From: Nevskiaceae bacterium
GTDB lineage: Bacteria; Pseudomonadota; Gammaproteobacteria; Steroidobacterales; Steroidobacteraceae
DNA length: 12,275 nt
Direction: 5' to 3'
Assembly: GCA_031277355.1 (NCBI GenBank)
Contig: JAITMN010000239.1
Location: forward strand, 1-12,275
The translations under genes were made by a program, and so were the position numbers. The notes under the pieces were generated by a model. The model was not told the DNA's origin, did no database searches, and saw only the letters and a list, made by a program, of their open reading frames with translations. This document shows positions 1 to 7,426 of the stretch, one piece after another. Positions within the stretch are counted from its first letter, which is position 1, and each line of letters opens with the position of its first letter.

Positions 1-738
1 AAGCCCCGTTGCGCTTGCAAGTTCCACCGCCAGCGCAGTGGGCGCGGATACGGCCACCAGCATGCGCACGCCCACCGTGGCGGCTTTCTGCACCATCTCG
101 TAGCTGGCGCGGCTGGTGACGAGCACAAACCCTTGTTGCAAATCAGCCCCGGCGCGCAAGTGCGCACCGATCAATTTATCGAGCGCATGGTGACGGCCAA
201 CGTCCTCGCGCACCAGATGTATTGCGCCGTCCCAACCCACCCAGGCCGCCGCATGCAGGCTGCCCGTGCCCGCATTGAGCACCTGCCACGAATGCAGCGT
301 ACGCAGCGCCTGTTCCAGCCCTTGGCGCGCGATGACGCCGCCTGCGGCCACCGGCGGCGGACGCCGTATCGCATCTTCAATCGTCTCGGCCCCGCACACG
401 CCGCAGCCGGTGCGCCCGGTGAGATTGCGACGTCGCTGAAGCACCTGCGTGAGCTGATGCTGCGCAATCGACAACGCAACGACCGGCCCGGCAGGGCTGT
501 GTTCCAACCGCGCCTCGCGCACCTGCGAAGGCGCATCGACCAGCGCTTCACTGACGGTGAAGCCCACGCCCAGATCAAGCAGATCAGACGGCGTGGCCAG
601 CATCACCACATGCGGAATGGAGTTGTAGGTCAGCGCCACCGGCGCTTCGCTGGCGACGCGATCCGTGGCGGCGCTCCAAACGCCGCTGCGCCAGCGACGC
701 ACCGGCAGTTCCACCACCGCCGGTTCTGGCGAAGACAT
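1..738 (-). CDS. fdhD: FdhD (FdsC-type) formate dehydrogenase sulfur-carrier protein, 3' end cut by the window edge
   Basis: FdhD proteins take sulfur from a cysteine desulfurase and pass it to the molybdenum bis-pyranopterin cofactor, which formate dehydrogenases need for activity; they act in the cytoplasm. I translated the reverse strand by hand: 246 codons are open from ATG at 738 with no stop before base 1. Seen: the catalytic CGVCG motif (C112 and C115), an EDVGRHHALDKL block at about 179-189, TSRASYEM at 208-214 and SAPTALAVEL near the cut end. E. coli FdhD is about 277 residues, so roughly 30 are missing. The start is supported by a GGAGCAGGGG purine-rich tract directly upstream. It lies 36 bases behind fdsA, in the position fdsC holds in characterised fds operons. 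A small fdsD gene may follow outside the window. The family call is firm; the operon role is inferred from position. Confidence 0.95.
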   Translation of the reverse strand, partial: MSSPEPAVVELPVRRWRSGVWSAATDRVASEAPVALTYNSIPHVVMLATPSDLLDLGVGFTVSEALVDAPSQVREARLEHSPAGPVVALSIAQHQLTQVLQRRRNLTGRTGCGVCGAETIEDAIRRPPPVAAGGVIARQGLEQALRTLHSWQVLNAGTGSLHAAAWVGWDGAIHLVREDVGRHHALDKLIGAHLRAGADLQQGFVLVTSRASYEMVQKAATVGVRMLVAVSAPTALAVELASATGL

Positions 739-774
739 CCCCTGCTCCGCTTGCGACGCGCGCTGACGCGGTGG

Positions 775-3627
775 TCAGCGTGCGTCCGATCCGTATTCGG
801 CCCCGGCGCGGCGCAGCAGATCAAGCTGTTGCGCATCCTGCTCGCGGAAACGCTTCTGCCACTCCGAAGGCTGCTGCACGCGATCCACCTGCACCGCAGT
901 GACCTTGTATTCCGGGCAATTCGTGGCCCAGTCGGAATTCTCCGTGGTGATCACATTCGCGCCGGACTCGGGGAAGTGGAAGGTGGTGTACACCACGCCC
1001 GGCTGCACGCGGTCGGTGACATCGGCGCGCAGCACCGTGGTGCCCGCGCGGCTCGACACGCCCACCCAATCGCCATCGGCAACGCCGCGATCTTCCGCAT
1101 CGTGCGGATGAATTTCCAGACGATCTTCGCCATACCACTGACTGTTCGGCGTGCGGCGCGTCTGCGCACCGACGTTGTATTGCGTGAGCACGCGCCCGGT
1201 GGTGAGAATCAACGGATAGCGCGCATTGACGCGCTCCTTCGTCGGCACATATTCGGTGACGAAGAAACGCCCCTTACCGCGCACGAACTCACCAACGTGC
1301 ATCGTCGGCGTGCCCTCCGGCGCATTGTCGTTGCAGGGCCATTGAATGCTGCCCTCGCGCTCCAATTTGGCGAACGACACACCAGTGAACGTCGGCGTGA
1401 GCCGCGCGATTTCATCCATGATCTGCGAGGCGTGCTCGTAGGGCATGTCGTAACCCAGCGCCTTGGCAAAGCGCACGGTGACTTCCCAGTCTTCCAGACC
1501 GCCCAGCGGGTCCATCACGCGCCGCACCAGCGAGATGCGCCGCTCGGCATTGGTAAACGTGCCGCTCTTTTCAAGGAACGATGCGCCGGGGAAGAACACA
1601 TGCGCGTACTTGGCCGTCTCGTTCAGGAACAGGTCTTGAACGACCAGACATTCCAGCGACGACAGCGCTGCGGTGACATGCTGCGTGTTCGGATCAGACT
1701 GCGCCGGGTCTTCGCCCTGCACGTACATCGCCTTGAAGGTACCGTCGATGGCCGCTTCAAACATGTTGGGGATGCGCAGGCCCGGCTCCGAATCAAGCGT
1801 AACGCCCCATTCATTGCCAAACAGCGTGCGCACCGATTCATCGGAGATATGCCGATAGCCCGACAACTCATGCGGGAACGAACCCATGTCGCAGGAGCCT
1901 TGCACATTGTTCTGCCCACGCAGCGGATTCACGCCCACACCTTCGCGGCCCAGATTGCCGGTGGCCATCGCAAGGTTGGCGATGCCCATCACCATCGTGC
2001 TGCCCTGGCTGTGTTCGGTGACGCCCAGACCATAGTAGATCGCGCCATTGCCGCCGGTGGCGTACAGCCGCGCCGCGCCACGCACCAATCGCGCCGGCAC
2101 GCCGGTGACCGACTCCATCGCCTCCGGCGAATTGCGCTGCTGCGACACGAATTCGGCCCAGCGCGCAAAGTGTTCCGGTTCGCAGCGCTCGGCGACGAAC
2201 TTCTGGTTCACCAGCCCTTCGGTGACCACCACATGCGCCAGCGAATTGATCAGCGCCACGTTCGTGCCGGGGCGCAGTTGCAGGTGATAGTCGGCCTCGA
2301 CGTGCGGCGTGCGCACCAGATCGATGGCGCGCGGATCGGCAACGATCAGCCTGGCGCCCTCGCGCAGACGGCGCTTCAAACGCGAGCCGAACACCGGATG
2401 ACCGTCGGTGGGATTGGCGCCGATCACCAGCACCACATCGGCCTTCTGCACCGAATCAAAAGCCTGCGTGCCGGCCGATTCACCCATCGTGCTCTTCAGG
2501 CCATAACCGGTGGGCGAATGGCAGACGCGCGCGCAGGTATCGACGTTGTTCGTGCCCAAACCTGCGCGGATCAGCTTCTGCACGAGGAAGGCTTCTTCGT
2601 TCGTGCAGCGTGAGGAAGTGATGCCGCCCACAGACGTGCGGCCATACTTCTTCTGGATGCGCTTGAATTCCGAAGCCGCGTATTCGAAGGCTTCTTCCCA
2701 ACTGACCTGCTTCCAGGGATCGTTGATGCTGCGGCGGATCATCGGCTTGGTGATGCGATCAGCGTGCGTGGCGTAGCCATAGGCGAAGCGGCCCTTCACG
2801 CAGGCGTGACCGCGATTGGCCTTGCCGTCGCGGGTGGGGACCATGCGCACCACTTGCTGGCCCTTGGTTTCGGCCTCGAAAGAGCAACCCACGCCGCAAT
2901 AGGCGCAGGTGGTCTTCGTCACCGCATCGGGCTGACCCAGATCAATCACCGTGTTTTCGACCAGCGCACCGGTGGGGCAGGATTCCACGCACGCGCCGCA
3001 GGACACGCACTCCGAATCCATGAAGCCCTGATCCTGACTGGCGACGATGCGCGAACCAAAGCCGCGCCCTTCAACCGTTAACGCGAACGTGCCCTGCACT
3101 TCACCGCAGGCGCGCACGCAACGCGAACACACGATGCAGGCCGCCGGGTTGAACGTGAAGTAGGGATTGCTTTGATCCTTCAGCGCCGACAGATGGTTTT
3201 CACCACTGTGACCGTAGCGCGTATCAAGACCCACGCCCAACTCATCGGCCACCTGACGCAGTTCGCTGCGCGAACCGGCAGCGCATTGCTCGGGATGGTC
3301 GGACATGTAAAGTTCGACCACGCCCTGACGCAGCTTCGTCAGCCGCTGGCTCTGCGTGTGCACATTCATGCCGGGCGCAACGATGGTGGTGCACGAGGCG
3401 GGAAAGCCCTTCTGCCCGTCGATTTCAACGAGGCAGACGCGACAGGAGCCGAAGGCTTTCAGCGAATCGGTGGCGCAGAGCTTTGGAATCGCTCCACCTG
3501 CGGCTGCCGCCGCACGCATCACCGAAGTGCCGGCGGGGACTGTGACCTCCGCACCGTCGATGGTCAACGTGACCGGCGCGCCTTCGGCGGCCGGAGTTCC
3601 GTGGTCGTGATGGTTCAGCGCGTACAT
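775..3627 (-). CDS. fdsA: NAD-dependent formate dehydrogenase, molybdenum catalytic alpha subunit (FdsA)
   Basis: Catalytic subunit (950 aa) of the soluble FdsABG complex; it oxidises formate to CO2 at a Mo-bis(guanine dinucleotide) centre and passes electrons to FdsB. Domains in order: N-terminal [2Fe-2S] domain (C51, C62, C65, C79); a NuoG-like His-Cys site at 111-125 that keeps only H111 and C115; two ferredoxin-type [4Fe-4S] sites (C164, C167, C170, C174 and C207, C210, C213, C217); the [4Fe-4S] motif of the Mo domain (C241, C244, C248, C276) with K278; the catalytic block with C369 and H370; R570 in PLRGQNNVQG; and a C-terminal molybdopterin-dinucleotide-binding domain from about 800. 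The Mo ligand is Cys, not selenocysteine. The C369-to-R570 distance of 201 matches that in characterised FdsA proteins (from memory of the family). The start ATG has GAGGT at a good distance and lies 18 bases after fdsB. The reduced His-Cys site is the odd point. No twin-arginine signal is seen, so it is cytoplasmic. Confidence 0.97.
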   Translation of the reverse strand: MYALNHHDHGTPAAEGAPVTLTIDGAEVTVPAGTSVMRAAAAAGGAIPKLCATDSLKAFGSCRVCLVEIDGQKGFPASCTTIVAPGMNVHTQSQRLTKLRQGVVELYMSDHPEQCAAGSRSELRQVADELGVGLDTRYGHSGENHLSALKDQSNPYFTFNPAACIVCSRCVRACGEVQGTFALTVEGRGFGSRIVASQDQGFMDSECVSCGACVESCPTGALVENTVIDLGQPDAVTKTTCAYCGVGCSFEAETKGQQVVRMVPTRDGKANRGHACVKGRFAYGYATHADRITKPMIRRSINDPWKQVSWEEAFEYAASEFKRIQKKYGRTSVGGITSSRCTNEEAFLVQKLIRAGLGTNNVDTCARVCHSPTGYGLKSTMGESAGTQAFDSVQKADVVLVIGANPTDGHPVFGSRLKRRLREGARLIVADPRAIDLVRTPHVEADYHLQLRPGTNVALINSLAHVVVTEGLVNQKFVAERCEPEHFARWAEFVSQQRNSPEAMESVTGVPARLVRGAARLYATGGNGAIYYGLGVTEHSQGSTMVMGIANLAMATGNLGREGVGVNPLRGQNNVQGSCDMGSFPHELSGYRHISDESVRTLFGNEWGVTLDSEPGLRIPNMFEAAIDGTFKAMYVQGEDPAQSDPNTQHVTAALSSLECLVVQDLFLNETAKYAHVFFPGASFLEKSGTFTNAERRISLVRRVMDPLGGLEDWEVTVRFAKALGYDMPYEHASQIMDEIARLTPTFTGVSFAKLEREGSIQWPCNDNAPEGTPTMHVGEFVRGKGRFFVTEYVPTKERVNARYPLILTTGRVLTQYNVGAQTRRTPNSQWYGEDRLEIHPHDAEDRGVADGDWVGVSSRAGTTVLRADVTDRVQPGVVYTTFHFPESGANVITTENSDWATNCPEYKVTAVQVDRVQQPSEWQKRFREQDAQQLDLLRRAGAEYGSDAR

Positions 3628-3645
3628 CGTGCTACCTCGTAGCCT

Positions 3646-5184
3646 TCAGCCTTTGCGTGAGAAATCTTCGGGAAAATGCTTCATCGCGCTGACGACCGGG
3701 AACGGCGTCATGCCGCCCAGGCCGCACAGCGAGCCGTATTGCATCGTGTCGCACAGATCGGTGAGCAGCGCCAGATTCGCTTCGCGCTGCTGCCCGGCAA
3801 TGATGCGGTCGATCACTTCGACGCCGCGCGTGGAACCGATGCGGCAGGGCGTGCACTTGCCGCAGGATTCAGCCGCGCAGAATTCCATCGCATAGCGGGC
3901 CATCCGCGCCATGTCCACGGTGTCGTCGAAGGCGACGATGCCGCCGTGACCGACCAGCGCGCCGATGCCGGTGAAGGCTTCGTAATCGAGCGGGGTGTCG
4001 AATTGCGATTCGGGCACATACGCTCCGAGCGGACCGCCCACTTGCACCGCGCGAATCGGACGGCCACTGGCCGAGCCGCCGCCGTAGTCGTAGAGCAGTT
4101 CGCGCAGCGTGAGGCCGAAGGCGCGCTCGACCAGACCGCCGTGACGAATGTTGCCGGCCAACTGAAACGGCAGCGTGCCACGCGAGCGGCCCATGCCGTA
4201 GTCGCGATAAAACTCCGCGCCGCGCGCCAGAATGATGGGCAGACTCGCGAACGTGATCACGTTGTTGATCACGGTGGGCCGACCAAACAGCCCCTTGATC
4301 GCCGGCAGCGGCGGACGGAAACGCACTTCGGCGCGCTTGCCTTCCAGACTTTCGAGCAGCGAGGTTTCCTCGCCGCAGATGTACGCGCCCGCGCCCATTC
4401 GCACGTCAAGCTCGAAGCTGCGGCCACTGCCCAGCACATTGCGACCAAGCATGCCGCGCTGACGCGCCGTGGCAATGGCCGCGCGCAATGCAATCTCCGC
4501 GTGCGGATATTCCACGCGCAGGTAGATGTAGCCCTGCGTTGCGCCCACGGCCAGACCTGCAATCGTCATGCCTTCGATCAGGCAGAACGGATCGCCTTCC
4601 ATCAACATGCGGTCGGAGAAGGTGCCGGAGTCGCCTTCGTCGGCATTGCAGACGATGTATTTCTGCTCGGCCTGCTGGTCGAGCACGGTTTTCCACTTGA
4701 TGCCGGTGGGGAATGCCGCACCGCCACGACCACGCAGACCCGAATCCGTGACTTGCTTGACGATGTCGGCGCCGCTCAAGCTCAGTGCCCGCGTCAGGCC
4801 CGCATAGCCTTCGTGCTGCTGGTACTGATCGACGTCGAGCGGATCGATCAGGCCGACACGCGAGAAAGTGAGGCGTTGCTGGCTCGCAAGGTAGGGGAGT
4901 TTATCGACGACGCCCAGACGCTTCGGATGCGCGCCGCCCTTGAGCAGGCCCTCTCGCACCAACGCTTCGACTTCATGCGCCTGCACCGGGCCATAGCCGA
5001 TGCGCTCATTGCCGACGGTGACTTCCACCAGCGGTTCGAGCCACACCATGCCACGCGAGCCGGTGCGAACAAGCTCGATGGATTCACCGGCTGCCGCCGC
5101 CGCGCGCAGCAATGCGGCAGCGGTTTCTTCGGCGCCCAGCGCCAACGCCGCCGCATCGCGCGAAACATGAACACGCACACTCAT
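3646..5184 (-). CDS. fdsB: NAD-dependent formate dehydrogenase, flavoprotein beta subunit (FdsB, NuoF-like)
   Basis: FMN- and NAD-binding subunit (512 aa), homologous to NuoF of complex I; it receives electrons from FdsA and reduces NAD+. Seen: an N-terminal thioredoxin-like stretch of about 110 residues without Cys pairs, as in FdsB-type fusions; the glycine-rich NADH/FMN motif GRGGAAFPTGIKW (152-164); NADEGDSGTFSDR (180-192); GAGAYICGEETSLLESLEGK (264-283); and the [4Fe-4S] ligands C441, C444, C447 (SCGKCTPCR) plus C487 in CGLGG. The reading frame stays open 33 codons further upstream, inside fdsG. I chose the ATG at 5184 because it overlaps the fdsG stop as ATGA, the usual coupling arrangement, and because the protein then begins MSVRVHV, at a sensible length for the family. 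All key residues of the NuoF core are present, so it should be active. Confidence 0.97.
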   Translation of the reverse strand: MSVRVHVSRDAAALALGAEETAAALLRAAAAAGESIELVRTGSRGMVWLEPLVEVTVGNERIGYGPVQAHEVEALVREGLLKGGAHPKRLGVVDKLPYLASQQRLTFSRVGLIDPLDVDQYQQHEGYAGLTRALSLSGADIVKQVTDSGLRGRGGAAFPTGIKWKTVLDQQAEQKYIVCNADEGDSGTFSDRMLMEGDPFCLIEGMTIAGLAVGATQGYIYLRVEYPHAEIALRAAIATARQRGMLGRNVLGSGRSFELDVRMGAGAYICGEETSLLESLEGKRAEVRFRPPLPAIKGLFGRPTVINNVITFASLPIILARGAEFYRDYGMGRSRGTLPFQLAGNIRHGGLVERAFGLTLRELLYDYGGGSASGRPIRAVQVGGPLGAYVPESQFDTPLDYEAFTGIGALVGHGGIVAFDDTVDMARMARYAMEFCAAESCGKCTPCRIGSTRGVEVIDRIIAGQQREANLALLTDLCDTMQYGSLCGLGGMTPFPVVSAMKHFPEDFSRKG

Positions 5185-5660
5185 GACTGCCGCCTGTGCT
5201 GCGCAAGCAATTGTTCGAGGCGTTCGGGAGTGACGCGCCCGTAGAGTTTGTCGTCGATCATTGCCGACGGACCCGCCGCGCAATTACCCAGGCAATACAC
5301 CGCTTCGAGCGTGAAGTCGCCATCGGCGGTGGTGCCGTGGTAGTCCACGCCCAGGCATTGCTTGGCATGGGCTTCGGTGGCCTGCCCCTGCCACGCCTGA
5401 CAAGCTTCGGCGCGGCACAACTGCACCACATGCTTGCCCGGACGATGCGTGCGGAAGTAGTGATAGAAGCTGATGACGCCGTGCACATCGGCGCGCGAAA
5501 GGTTCAAACCTTCGGCGATGCGGCCCACGACTTCGGGAGGAATGAAGCCCAGTTCCTTCTGGACCGCGTGAAGTATCGGAAGCAATGCACCAGGCTGATC
5601 GGCATGTGCGGCGACGATGCGATCCACTGCGGTCAACCAGGCTGTGTCAATTTCTGCCAT
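5181..5660 (-). CDS. fdsG: NAD-dependent formate dehydrogenase, gamma subunit (FdsG, NuoE-like)
   Basis: Small [2Fe-2S] subunit (159 aa), homologous to NuoE, that docks on FdsB. Seen: a helical N-terminal half ending in SFYHYFRTH, then a thioredoxin-like ferredoxin fold with ligands C82 and C87 (LCRAEAC) and C123 and C127 (YCLGNC), followed by AAGPSAMID. This is the NuoE pattern of C-x4-C, about 35 residues, C-x3-C. It is the first gene of the fds operon. The start ATG is preceded by GAGGG at 5664-5668 with only four bases between. A five-base-pair GC hairpin (5673-5677 with 5682-5686) lies just upstream of that site and could affect its accessibility. The stop overlaps the fdsB start. No LysR-type regulator gene is seen on either side. 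Confidence 0.96.
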   Translation of the reverse strand: MAEIDTAWLTAVDRIVAAHADQPGALLPILHAVQKELGFIPPEVVGRIAEGLNLSRADVHGVISFYHYFRTHRPGKHVVQLCRAEACQAWQGQATEAHAKQCLGVDYHGTTADGDFTLEAVYCLGNCAAGPSAMIDDKLYGRVTPERLEQLLAQHRRQS

Positions 5661-5722
5661 GAACCCTCGAAACGGCCATCGGGCCGGCGTGCGCGGGACG
5701 GTCTTTTAGTTTAAGGCTTTTT

Positions 5723-5738
5723 TGCAAATGTAGGGCTA
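5723..5738 (-). promoter_or_regulatory. Degenerate sigma54-like element in front of fdsG (candidate only)
   Basis: Read on the minus strand the 16 bases are TAGCCCTACATTTGCA. Against the sigma54 consensus TGGCACGRNNNTTGCA the -12 part (TTGCA) is perfect and the spacing is right. The -24 part has AG where GG is expected, plus two other mismatches. It would start transcription near 5712, giving a leader of about 50 bases before fdsG. I found no convincing sigma70 pair in the same AT-rich patch (5702-5732). The -24 GG is normally important, so chance is a fair explanation. The palindrome TTTGCAAA (5721-5728) overlaps it and could equally be part of an operator. Confidence 0.2.
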
Positions 5739-5783
5739 CTCCGGCGTCGCTGCCACTGACGGGGTCAGCCATCGACGCCGGAG
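5739..5783 (-). terminator. Strong hairpin directly behind frmA, probable terminator or mRNA-stabilising structure
   Basis: A perfect 11-base-pair GC-rich stem (5739-5749 with 5773-5783, CTCCGGCGTCG with its complement) encloses a second 5-base-pair stem (5756-5760 with 5764-5768) with a three-base loop. The two are separated by a small asymmetric internal loop. It begins seven bases after the frmA stop codon and lies before the fds leader. No run of U follows on the minus strand, so it is not a textbook intrinsic terminator. It may instead protect the 3' end of the upstream message or only reduce read-through into fds. The plus strand has no T run after it either. Confidence 0.5.
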
Positions 5784-5790
5784 CAACGCC

Positions 5791-6903
5791 TCAGAACACG
5801 ACGACGGAACGGATCGACTCGCCGTGGTGCATCAGATCAAAGGCATCGTTGATCTTCTCAAGCGGCAGGCGATGCGTGATCAGTTCGTCGATGCGGATTT
5901 TCTTCTCCATGTACCAATCGACGATGCGCGGCACGTCGGTGCGACCGCGTGCGCCGCCGAAGGCCGTGCCCTTCCACACGCGGCCGGTGACCAACTGGAA
6001 GGGGCGCGTGGCGATTTCCTGCCCCGCTTCGGCCACGCCGATGATGATGGACTGACCCCAGCCGCGATGACAGCACTCCAGCGCCTGACGCATCACCGTG
6101 GTGTTGCCGGTGCAGTCGAAGGTGTAGTCCGCGCCGCCGCCGGTGAGATCGACCACGGCCTGCACGACCTTGTCGCCGCCGATTTCCTTCGGGTTGACGA
6201 AGTGCGTCATGCCGAATCGCTCGGCCATTTCGCGCTTGGCGGGGTTCACATCCACGCCGATGATTTTGTCCGCTCCGGCGAGCTTGGCGCCCTGGATCAC
6301 GTTCAGGCCAATGCCGCCCAAGCCGAACACCGCGACGTTGGCGCCCGGCTCCACCTTGGCGGTCCAGATCACCGCGCCGATGCCGGTGGTGACGCCGCAG
6401 CCGATGTAGCACACCACGTCGAACGGTGCGTCTTCACGAATCTTCGCCAGCGCGATTTCCGGCAGCACGGTGAAGTTCGAGAACGTGGAGCAGCCCATGT
6501 AGTGATAGATCGTCTCCCCGCCCAGCGAGAAGCGGCTGGTGCCATCGGGCATCACGCCCTTGCCCTGCGTGGCGCGGATCGACGTACACAGATTCGACTT
6601 GCGCGACAGACAGGTTTTGCACTGCCGGCACTCGGGCGTGTACAGCGGAATCACATGATCGCCGGGCTTCAACGTGGTGACGCCCTTGCCCACTTCGCGC
6701 ACGATGCCCGCGCCTTCGTGCCCGAGAATCGAGGGGAACAGCCCTTCGGAGTCTTTGCCGGAGAGCGTGTAGGCGTCGGTGTGGCAGATGCCGGTGGCCA
6801 TTACTTCGACCAGAACCTCGCCCGGCCCCGGACCGGCCAAGTCCACTTCGTGAATTTCGAGCGGCTTGCCCGCGCCCACTGCAACTGCTGCCCTGGTCTT
6901 CAT
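5791..6903 (-). CDS. frmA: S-(hydroxymethyl)glutathione dehydrogenase / class III alcohol dehydrogenase
   Basis: Oxidises S-hydroxymethylglutathione, formed spontaneously from formaldehyde and glutathione, to S-formylglutathione with NAD+; also called AdhC or GSNO reductase. The 370-aa zinc-dependent dehydrogenase shows catalytic zinc ligands C40 (GICHTDAYTLSG), H62 (GHEGAG) and C169 (GCGVTTG); structural zinc ligands C92, C95, C98 and C106; the Rossmann motif GLGGIG (194-199); and D218 in GVDVN for NAD. R110, in RATQGKGVMPDGTSRF, corresponds to the class III arginine that binds the glutathione adduct, which separates it from ordinary alcohol dehydrogenases. Two ATGs are in frame, at 6909 and 6903. 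I chose 6903 because AAGGGG (6910-6915) lies six bases upstream, while it directly abuts the other. The gene sits between the envelope cluster (30 bases after DUF2721) and fds (behind a hairpin). The formate made downstream of its product is the substrate of Fds, which suggests a joint pathway. Confidence 0.97.
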   Translation of the reverse strand: MKTRAAVAVGAGKPLEIHEVDLAGPGPGEVLVEVMATGICHTDAYTLSGKDSEGLFPSILGHEGAGIVREVGKGVTTLKPGDHVIPLYTPECRQCKTCLSRKSNLCTSIRATQGKGVMPDGTSRFSLGGETIYHYMGCSTFSNFTVLPEIALAKIREDAPFDVVCYIGCGVTTGIGAVIWTAKVEPGANVAVFGLGGIGLNVIQGAKLAGADKIIGVDVNPAKREMAERFGMTHFVNPKEIGGDKVVQAVVDLTGGGADYTFDCTGNTTVMRQALECCHRGWGQSIIIGVAEAGQEIATRPFQLVTGRVWKGTAFGGARGRTDVPRIVDWYMEKKIRIDELITHRLPLEKINDAFDLMHHGESIRSVVVF

Positions 6904-6933
6904 CCTCATCCCCTTGGTTGATAGCCGAAAAAA

Positions 6934-7401
6934 TTACGGTCGCCGCTGACCACCGAAGCGCAGCGTGACGGTTGCAATACGAACCTCCGTCAAGAAATAC
7001 CACAATGCCCCGAACAGCGACAGCATCGCGACGATGAATACCACCGCAATCGGCGGGCCCAATCGAATGGCGATGAATGCCGTGGCGAACAGCAATGCGA
7101 CGATGCTGGTGACCAGCAGAGCCGAAACCGTGCCCAACGTGATGGCGCGATTGATCAGCCGCGCACGCCGACTGAGCACATCCAGATCACTGCGCAAATC
7201 CGCCACTTCGTTGGGAGAGACTTCCAGCAGACGCTGTTCCAGCACGCGCGCGCGATCCACGATACGCGCCAGACGGGTGGTCATCATGCCCAGCAACACG
7301 CCCAGACCGTTGAGCAGGAACACCGGCGTCAACGACAGTTGAATCGCGCGCACCACGTCGCTGGCGGCGACCGATGTGAATTCGAAGCCCAGTTCCTGCA
7401 T
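6934..7401 (-). CDS. DUF2721 family integral membrane protein
   Basis: A 155-residue protein of the DUF2721 type; function unknown. It shows three hydrophobic segments at about 21-41 (LSLTPVFLLNGLGVLLGMMT), 88-112 and 115-137. A charged, probably helical stretch between the first and second (about 43-85) is rich in Arg, Leu and Glu and would lie on one face of the inner membrane. No catalytic motif or Cys is seen. The frame is open to an ATG at 7446 inside kdsB, but I chose the ATG at 7401 because AGGGAAG (7408-7414) stands six bases before it and it leaves a 25-base gap after kdsB. Same direction as kdsB and frmA, so it probably shares their transcript, but nothing in the sequence ties it to lipopolysaccharide or formaldehyde. 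Confidence 0.82.
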   Translation of the reverse strand: MQELGFEFTSVAASDVVRAIQLSLTPVFLLNGLGVLLGMMTTRLARIVDRARVLEQRLLEVSPNEVADLRSDLDVLSRRARLINRAITLGTVSALLVTSIVALLFATAFIAIRLGPPIAVVFIVAMLSLFGALWYFLTEVRIATVTLRFGGQRRP

Positions 7402-7426
7402 CAGCAACTTCCCTTGGGTACTGTGT

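Noticed and set aside
2516..2530. Possible selenocysteine at the formate dehydrogenase active site
   Set aside because: The active-site codon for residue 369 reads TGC (Cys), not TGA, and the frame runs through without any internal stop.
133..2613. 826-codon open frame on the plus strand opposite fdsA
   Set aside because: It lies fully antisense to a gene with intact catalytic motifs. Its translation is rich in Arg, His and Ala and resembles no family; long antisense frames are expected in GC-rich genes with strong third-position bias.
3676..5244. 522-codon open frame on the plus strand opposite fdsB
   Set aside because: Same kind of antisense shadow: arginine- and alanine-rich, no recognisable domain, and no ribosome site noticed before it.
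5185..5283. Upstream ATG that would extend FdsB by 33 residues
   Set aside because: It would overlap fdsG by about 100 bases; the ATGA junction at 5181-5184 gives the normal N-terminus.
5824..6921. 365-codon open frame on the plus strand opposite frmA
   Set aside because: Antisense to a complete FrmA with all zinc ligands; its composition is that of a shadow frame.
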